54,447 nt of DNA from Bacillota bacterium (GTDB lineage: Bacteria > Bacillota > UBA4882 > UBA8346): positions 1 through 54,447 of the forward strand of contig JAEXDA010000061.1 of NCBI GenBank assembly GCA_023401925.1, given 5' to 3'. Each line of letters starts with the position of its first letter. Positions within the stretch are counted from its first letter, which is position 1. Of this stretch, positions 49,071 through 54,447 are shown piece by piece. Made by a program: the position numbers and the translations under genes. The notes under the pieces are model-generated. The model saw only the letters and a program-made list of their open reading frames with translations, was not told the DNA's origin and did no database searches.

Positions 49071-51191
49071 ATGATTCAAGTCGATCGGGACCGTAATATT
49101 TGGGTATTGGAATGTGTGAATACAGCGTATGGGATAGGATTAACTCCGGAAGGCGTCCTGGCTCATATTTATTTTGGAGAAAAATTGCCTTATCTTTCGG
49201 ATTACCCGGATACGACTACTGAGGCGCGCTACCCCTTTACTTTTGGAAACGATATCTATACTGAGGAATATCCGGCATGGTCCGGGGCGAAATATTCAGA
49301 ACCGTGCCTGAAACTAACGTATCATGATCAAGTCAGGGATGCTGTTTTAAAATACCATAGTTATATCATTGAACAGGATAGGCTGGTATTGCATCTCAAA
49401 GACAGTTATTATCCTTTGGAAGTAAAGCTGACCTATTCATTAATCACCCATTGCGACATGATTGAAAGAACGGCGGAGATTATGAATAAAGGGGATCGTG
49501 AGATTATTCTGGAAGAGGCGCTCACTGGTGCAACGTATCTTCCAAAGGATAAAAATTACCGGCTTACTTATTTAACCGGGAAATGGGCCGGAGAAACTCA
49601 AATCGATCAAGTGATGCTTCCCGATACCAAAATGATACTGGAAAGCAGAAGGGGTACCACCAGCCACTTTGCAAATCCTTTCTACGCATTGGATAAAAAC
49701 GGCCAAGCAACGGAAGATAGCGGTGAAATTTACTTTGGCGCTTTGGCTTACAGTGGTAACTGGAAGATCGTGATTGAAAAAGATAAGTTCAATTTGGTTA
49801 AAATCAGCGCCGGAATTCAAGACTTCGATTTTTGCTGGGTTTTAAAACCCGGCGCCAACTTTATGACGCCGAAATTTATCCTCGGATACTCCGGTAGCGG
49901 TTTTGGAACGGTTAGTCGAAGTATGCATCGCTATCAACTTCAATATGTTCTTCCGGAACCCGGGCGGAACCAAATCCGAAAAGTGCTTTATAACTCCTGG
50001 GAAGCCACTTATTTTGATGTCAATGAGGAGCAACAAGGTAAGCTGGCTGAAATCGCCGCCGGGATCGGGGTTGAACTATTTGTGATGGATGATGGATGGT
50101 TCGGCAGCCGTAATCATGACCGGGCAGGCCTCGGAGACTGGTATGTTAATCCCAAAAAATTTCCCCAAGGCTTGAAAGGGCTTATTGATAAAGTAAACAG
50201 TCTGGGGATGGATTTTGGCCTCTGGGTTGAGCCGGAGATGGTTAATCCGGACAGCAATTTATACCGCACTCATCCTGAATGGATCTATCATTTCCAAACC
50301 CGTGAAAATACCGAGATACGGCAGCAACTGATTTTAAATTTAGCCAGGGAAGATGTCAGGCGGTATATCTATGGTTTTCTTGACAAACTGCTTTCCGAAA
50401 ACAATATTCGGTTTATTAAATGGGATATGAACCGCAATTTCAGCGAACCCGGCTTTCCATCCGCTCCGGCCGGAGAACAAAGGGAAATTTGGGTCCGTCA
50501 TATTCGGGGAGTCTATGAAATTGTCTCCGAGTTGCGCCGTAAACACCCGGAGGTAATCTTTCAATCTTGTTCCGGCGGGGGCGGCCGGGTTGACTTGGGA
50601 ATATTGCAATACTTTGACCAGGTTTGGACCAGCGACAACACCGATGCTTTTGACCGTCTCTTTATCCAGGAAGGATTTTCCTACCCTTACTGCGCCAAAA
50701 TCATGGAAGCCTGGGTAACCAGTGGATTAAATTGGATCAGTCATCGGAAATTACCTCTTAAATACCGGTTTCATTCAGCCATGATGGGTAATCTTGGTAT
50801 CGGAGACAATTTGTTGGATTGGACGAATGCTGAGAAAGATGAGGCCCGGCAATTCATCGGACTATATAAAGATATTCGGAATATCGTCCAACATGGAAGG
50901 CAATATCGCTTATTATCCCCTAAAGCTTGCCGTTTAGCGGCTCTGATGTATGTCAATGAATCCCAAACGGAAGCGGTTTTGTTCGCTTTTCTTCATTCCA
51001 ATCATTTTGGGGATGAATTGCCGCGGATTTATTTAAAAGGCTTGAAAGAGAATGCCCTTTATGAGTTGGAAGGAAAAGATCTTGTGTTAAGCGGTAAAGC
51101 TTTAATGAAGCTGGGAATCCGGCTTGAATTGAATGGAGACTTTGATAGTGAAGTGGTTCGGATCCTGGTGAAGGAGGAACTCAATTCATGA
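49071..51191 (+). CDS. Alpha-galactosidase, glycoside hydrolase family 36
   Basis: A 706-residue cytoplasmic alpha-galactosidase that removes terminal alpha-galactosyl residues from sugars such as melibiose or raffinose. The N-terminal beta-sandwich has LTPEGVLAHIYFGEKLP. The barrel includes YNSWEATYFDV, ELFVMDDGWFGSRNHDRAGLGDWYVNPKKFPQGL and GLWVEPEMVNPDS. The nucleophile D452 is in KWDMNR, CSGGGGRVDLGIL follows, and the acid/base D522 is in SDNTDA. Length and motifs match bacterial AgaA/RafA-type tetrameric enzymes. It follows the GH65 gene by 45 bp, so alpha-galactosides and alpha-glucosides are probably processed together. There is no signal peptide. Confidence 0.95.
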   Translation: MIQVDRDRNIWVLECVNTAYGIGLTPEGVLAHIYFGEKLPYLSDYPDTTTEARYPFTFGNDIYTEEYPAWSGAKYSEPCLKLTYHDQVRDAVLKYHSYIIEQDRLVLHLKDSYYPLEVKLTYSLITHCDMIERTAEIMNKGDREIILEEALTGATYLPKDKNYRLTYLTGKWAGETQIDQVMLPDTKMILESRRGTTSHFANPFYALDKNGQATEDSGEIYFGALAYSGNWKIVIEKDKFNLVKISAGIQDFDFCWVLKPGANFMTPKFILGYSGSGFGTVSRSMHRYQLQYVLPEPGRNQIRKVLYNSWEATYFDVNEEQQGKLAEIAAGIGVELFVMDDGWFGSRNHDRAGLGDWYVNPKKFPQGLKGLIDKVNSLGMDFGLWVEPEMVNPDSNLYRTHPEWIYHFQTRENTEIRQQLILNLAREDVRRYIYGFLDKLLSENNIRFIKWDMNRNFSEPGFPSAPAGEQREIWVRHIRGVYEIVSELRRKHPEVIFQSCSGGGGRVDLGILQYFDQVWTSDNTDAFDRLFIQEGFSYPYCAKIMEAWVTSGLNWISHRKLPLKYRFHSAMMGNLGIGDNLLDWTNAEKDEARQFIGLYKDIRNIVQHGRQYRLLSPKACRLAALMYVNESQTEAVLFAFLHSNHFGDELPRIYLKGLKENALYELEGKDLVLSGKALMKLGIRLELNGDFDSEVVRILVKEELNS

Positions 51192-51589
51192 GTTTTGTTA
51201 AAATGAAGAAAGGAATCCAACCCTGATACACACGCGCAATAGTTTGTTTGACAGCATCCATTGATCATCCTACAATCCAGTGTGAATTCATGTCTACCCC
51301 CTAAGATAAACCACCCTTTCACCAGCTACAACATAGATTATACCCCTTGATACAGTTTGCGCTTGATAGCCATTGTTGACTTTTTGTTCGATTGTGCCGT
51401 GCTTAAAAGGCGTTTAGAGGACGGCCAGTCTTTTGATTTTGAACTGGCGGAAGTCGTCCGATAATATCATTCCATATCCCAAAGTAACCAATGGAAGCAC
51501 TTAGTGTCCAAAGGAGGTGATGGTTTCAAGATAACGAAGGAAATATTTTTCAGAATGTAAAAAATTTGGTGATTAAGGGAGGGTCAATC
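51192..51589. other. Gap before the secreted beta-helix gene
   Basis: The gap holds a GGACG...CGTCC hairpin enclosing GCCAGT/ACTGGC (51419-51459) and an AAAGGAGGTGATGG stretch near 51512 that has no open frame behind it. No gene is seen. Promoter boxes are not clear. Confidence 0.4.
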
Positions 51590-54244
51590 ATGAAAAAAAG
51601 AACAATGGTTAAAAAGGGCCTAATAGGGCTGACAGCTTTGATGTTCATCGCATCCATCGCCGCGACCAATCTTTTGTTCACACTCACAGCAAGTGCGGCT
51701 ACACAGGCTTCTTATTATGTATCACCCACGGGTAGCGACAACAATCCGGGGACTCTTAGCGCGCCTTTTCAAACTATCGTGAAAGCCCGGGATGTGGTAC
51801 GCACAATCAATAGCGGCATGACTGGAGATATATACATCTATCTAAGAGGCGGTACGTATAGCATTACCAGTACCATTATTTTTGGACCCCAGGACTCTGG
51901 ATCGAACGGATACAGAATATATTACCAGGCTTATCCAGGCGAAACGCCTGTTTTGAATGGCGCCGCCAAAGTTACAGGATGGACTCAATATAGCGGCAAT
52001 ATATATAGGGCTACCCTGAACCGGGCTACCAAATTACGGAATCTTTATGTGAACGACCAAAGGGCCTTGATGACCAGCAAAACCGTTACCGCCCGTGGCG
52101 GGTACGGGTCCTATACCATAACCTCCGGACAGGCCGGTTGGGCTTGGACAAGCGGCAGTAAAAGCGATGGGGTTCAGTATAACACCGCGGATGTACCGGC
52201 TATCTCCAGTAACAAAGATGATCTTGAGATAGTCAACGGCACGACCTGGAATGAAAATATTGTTTGCACCCGGGATGTCATCACATCCAGTAATTATCGG
52301 GTATTACTTTTGCAACAGCCTTACGGATCGATAGCCCAGACGCCGGGTTGGGGTGCAGCCTTTACTACCACCGGTACTCATACGATCTACAATGCCTTCG
52401 AATTTTTAAATTCTCCGGGACAATTTTATTTTGACAAGACCAGTAAAACGCTTTACTACTATATTCGTTCCGGTGAAAACATGGCGACGGCCGATGTTGA
52501 AGCTCCTGTTGTCGAGAAGCTGATGGATATCGCCGGAACCTCAACCACCAACCGGGTTAAAAATATAACCTTTCAAGGCATTACTTTTGAAAATACCGAT
52601 TATAGCCTGGTTAATGTTGGAGGGTCTCACGGAAAATCCACCTGTCAAGGCGCAAACGCTTTTATAGCATTTTATAACGACAATTGGCATAACACCAAGT
52701 ATGCACTGCTGGATACATTACCCGGGATGATCAATGTAAGCAGCAGCGACTCAATCAATTTTATCGGCAACATCGTGAAGCACAGCGGCAATGACGGAAT
52801 TACCATGGTCAACGATGTTATCAATTCCAATATTACCGGCAACTATATCACGGATATCACTTCGAGCGGCATAACGGTAGGCCATCCGCAACATGTTTAT
52901 ATTGGAGACGGAGGCTCTGGAACTCATGAAAAATATGCTCCCGGCGTAGAAGGTGTTTGTACCAATAATACAATCACCAATAATATGTTGTATAACATAA
53001 GCACTGCTCCCGGGTTTGGAGGATGCGCCGCCATCACGGCGTATTTTGTAGATACGCTCAAAATCATGTATAACCAAGTTCAATCAACAGCCTATAATGG
53101 TATCCATTTGGGGTGGGGCTGGTGTAATTTCTTAGACTCAACGACCTGTAAGAACAACACTATAAGTTATAACCGGATTATTAATCCCTTGACCAGGCTT
53201 CATGACAGCGGAGGAATCTATACCATCGGTCAGATGCCGGGGACCAACATTAATCAGAATTATGTCCGAGGGGTTCCTTCGAATTCCACCGGACCTACTT
53301 ATGGTTTGCACAACGATGAAGGAACTGCCTATATCATAGAAAATGATAATGTGCTCGATATTGATCCGGGAGTAACCTATACCATTAATTGTGAGGATTA
53401 TGGGCAGAAACACGATTTAACCATTTTACGAACCTATGCGACCGTAAATAAAATGGGCAAAAATCCTCCCAATAGTGTCATTGACCCGCCGGTTGCGATT
53501 CCGGATAATGTATGGCCTTTAACACAGTATAATACCTGTTTGAATTCGGGTATTCAAGAAAGCTACCGGAGTCTTATACCGGGTAATCTGCTTTCAACGC
53601 AGAATTATGTATTTCCGGCAAGTTGTTACCTGGCAGCAGGGACTACCGTAAAAATTAGGAGCAGCGGGGATTCCGGAAATACGGTATGGTTTGCCCCTGC
53701 AGGAACAATCAGTTTTATTGAGGGGCCTACTATGACCAAAGCTGCGGGAACTGCGACGTCGATTACGGCTCCGGCTACTTCGGGGACATACAGGTTGTGC
53801 ATCGTAAATTCATCAGGAACAAAGATAGGCGAGTCTACAGCGCTCCTCAGAGTGAGTGGAGCGGCTTCGCAGATTGAAGCGGAAAATTATACGAGCCAGT
53901 CGGGTATTCAAGTCGAAAACTGCAGCGAGGGTGGGCAGGATGTCGGGTATATTGAGAATGGAGATTATGTTGTTTACAACAATATCAATTTTGGTAGCGC
54001 AACCACGGGATTTATGGCCAGAGTAGCCAGCGGCGCCAGCGGAGGCAATATTGAGATCCGGCTTGATAGTATCACCGGCACTTTAATCGGGACTTGTTCA
54101 GTTGCCGGAACCGGCGGTTGGCAGACTTGGACTACCAAAACCTGCAAAGTCAGCGGAGCAAGCGGAATCCACAACGTTTATCTGAAATTTACCGGCGGAA
54201 GCGGGTATCTATTTAACGTGAACTGGTTCCAATTTACTATCTAA
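51590..54244 (+). CDS. Secreted right-handed beta-helix protein with C-terminal CBM6-like domain
   Basis: An 884-residue exported protein. The signal peptide (MKKRTMVKKGLIGLTALMFIASIAA ... SASAA-like ALA end) is followed by YYVSPTGSDNNPGTLSAPFQTIVKARDVVR (about 43-72), the usual start of parallel beta-helix glycan enzymes. Repeats follow such as KNITFQGITFENTDYSLV, NITGNYITDITSSGITV, NNTITNNMLYNIS and NNTISYNRIINPLTRLHDSGGIYTIGQ. Residues about 760-884 (IEAENYTSQSGIQVENCSEGGQDVGYIENGDYVVY) look like a CBM6 carbohydrate-binding module. Enzyme families GH120, GH141 and polysaccharide lyases share this layout; I cannot choose. ATG 51590 has AAGGGAGG 7 bp upstream. It probably feeds the importer and glycosidases upstream. 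Confidence 0.85.
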   Translation: MKKRTMVKKGLIGLTALMFIASIAATNLLFTLTASAATQASYYVSPTGSDNNPGTLSAPFQTIVKARDVVRTINSGMTGDIYIYLRGGTYSITSTIIFGPQDSGSNGYRIYYQAYPGETPVLNGAAKVTGWTQYSGNIYRATLNRATKLRNLYVNDQRALMTSKTVTARGGYGSYTITSGQAGWAWTSGSKSDGVQYNTADVPAISSNKDDLEIVNGTTWNENIVCTRDVITSSNYRVLLLQQPYGSIAQTPGWGAAFTTTGTHTIYNAFEFLNSPGQFYFDKTSKTLYYYIRSGENMATADVEAPVVEKLMDIAGTSTTNRVKNITFQGITFENTDYSLVNVGGSHGKSTCQGANAFIAFYNDNWHNTKYALLDTLPGMINVSSSDSINFIGNIVKHSGNDGITMVNDVINSNITGNYITDITSSGITVGHPQHVYIGDGGSGTHEKYAPGVEGVCTNNTITNNMLYNISTAPGFGGCAAITAYFVDTLKIMYNQVQSTAYNGIHLGWGWCNFLDSTTCKNNTISYNRIINPLTRLHDSGGIYTIGQMPGTNINQNYVRGVPSNSTGPTYGLHNDEGTAYIIENDNVLDIDPGVTYTINCEDYGQKHDLTILRTYATVNKMGKNPPNSVIDPPVAIPDNVWPLTQYNTCLNSGIQESYRSLIPGNLLSTQNYVFPASCYLAAGTTVKIRSSGDSGNTVWFAPAGTISFIEGPTMTKAAGTATSITAPATSGTYRLCIVNSSGTKIGESTALLRVSGAASQIEAENYTSQSGIQVENCSEGGQDVGYIENGDYVVYNNINFGSATTGFMARVASGASGGNIEIRLDSITGTLIGTCSVAGTGGWQTWTTKTCKVSGASGIHNVYLKFTGGSGYLFNVNWFQFTI

Positions 54245-54447
54245 GTTGAAATAAAAAAATTGACCAAGAATTTAAAACGGATGGGAAAAATTGAGCTCTA
54301 TCTAGGATAACTGTTGGTCTAGACCTCTCACTCGCTCTGATATGGAAGTGTCTGTCAAGCCCCATTCAAGGTTAGATTTAAAAAATTGATTTATAAAATT
54401 ATTCAGCAGTTAGAATCGGTACTCGACGGTATGTCAACCTGATATAC

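Overview
The window reads as chromosomal DNA from a saccharolytic, probably anaerobic member of the Bacillota. Ribosome-binding sites are strong (AGGAGG-like), TTG and GTG starts occur, regulators are of LacI and GntR type, and a yybP-ykoY riboswitch precedes a TerC gene. None of the three ABC sugar-binding proteins has a convincing lipobox; each has a plain signal peptide. That would suit a diderm, outer-membrane lineage of Bacillota. This placement is inference, not a taxonomic result.

Layout. 1-815: a decayed IS3-type transposase joined to the 3' tail of a group II intron. 1083-10525: a sugar system under a FadR-type GntR regulator, with a class II aldolase, the regulator, an ABC importer, a split transketolase, a cupin, a PfkB kinase and an aldose epimerase. 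Three similar operator-like sites lie before the aldolase, the regulator and the transketolase. 10526-12700: a repeat-rich region with a tRNA-like remnant, two dispersed repeat families, a 129-codon gene of unknown function, a 21-bp minisatellite and minus-strand expression signals. 13045-17122: superoxide dismutase, a fragment of a 2-hydroxyacyl-CoA dehydratase-like gene, a Mn riboswitch with TerC, and a DUF362 ferredoxin-like protein behind a MerR-like promoter. 17366-19618: a GntR/UTRA regulator with deoxyribose-phosphate aldolase, convergent with a fructose-6-phosphate aldolase-type transaldolase.

20039-31683: a LacI regulator and a ribose-type ABC importer, followed by a hexulose-6-phosphate synthase (HPS), a phosphohexuloisomerase (PHI), two RbsD pyranases, ribokinase, an FGGY kinase, a VOC protein and an aldo/keto reductase. 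Placing the two ribulose-monophosphate (formaldehyde-fixing) enzymes inside a ribose-type uptake operon is the most striking gene combination here. 32211-39587: a second LacI regulator with matching 14-bp palindromes at its own promoter and at the next operon, which encodes an FGGY kinase, a GatD-like dehydrogenase, a tagatose-bisphosphate-type aldolase, a LacC/FruK-type kinase, an aldo/keto reductase and FucU. It has no transporter of its own.

39858-54244: a NarL-type two-component system, a third ABC importer, a PfkB kinase, a GH65 phosphorylase, a GH36 alpha-galactosidase and a large secreted beta-helix protein with a C-terminal CBM6-like domain. This looks like an extracellular-to-cytoplasmic glycan or oligosaccharide route.

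Overall the window is a sugar-catabolism island. Each module has its own regulator and its own carbon-carbon bond enzyme (two class II aldolases, HPS, DeoC, FSA-type and transketolase), and insertion-element debris is scattered between modules.
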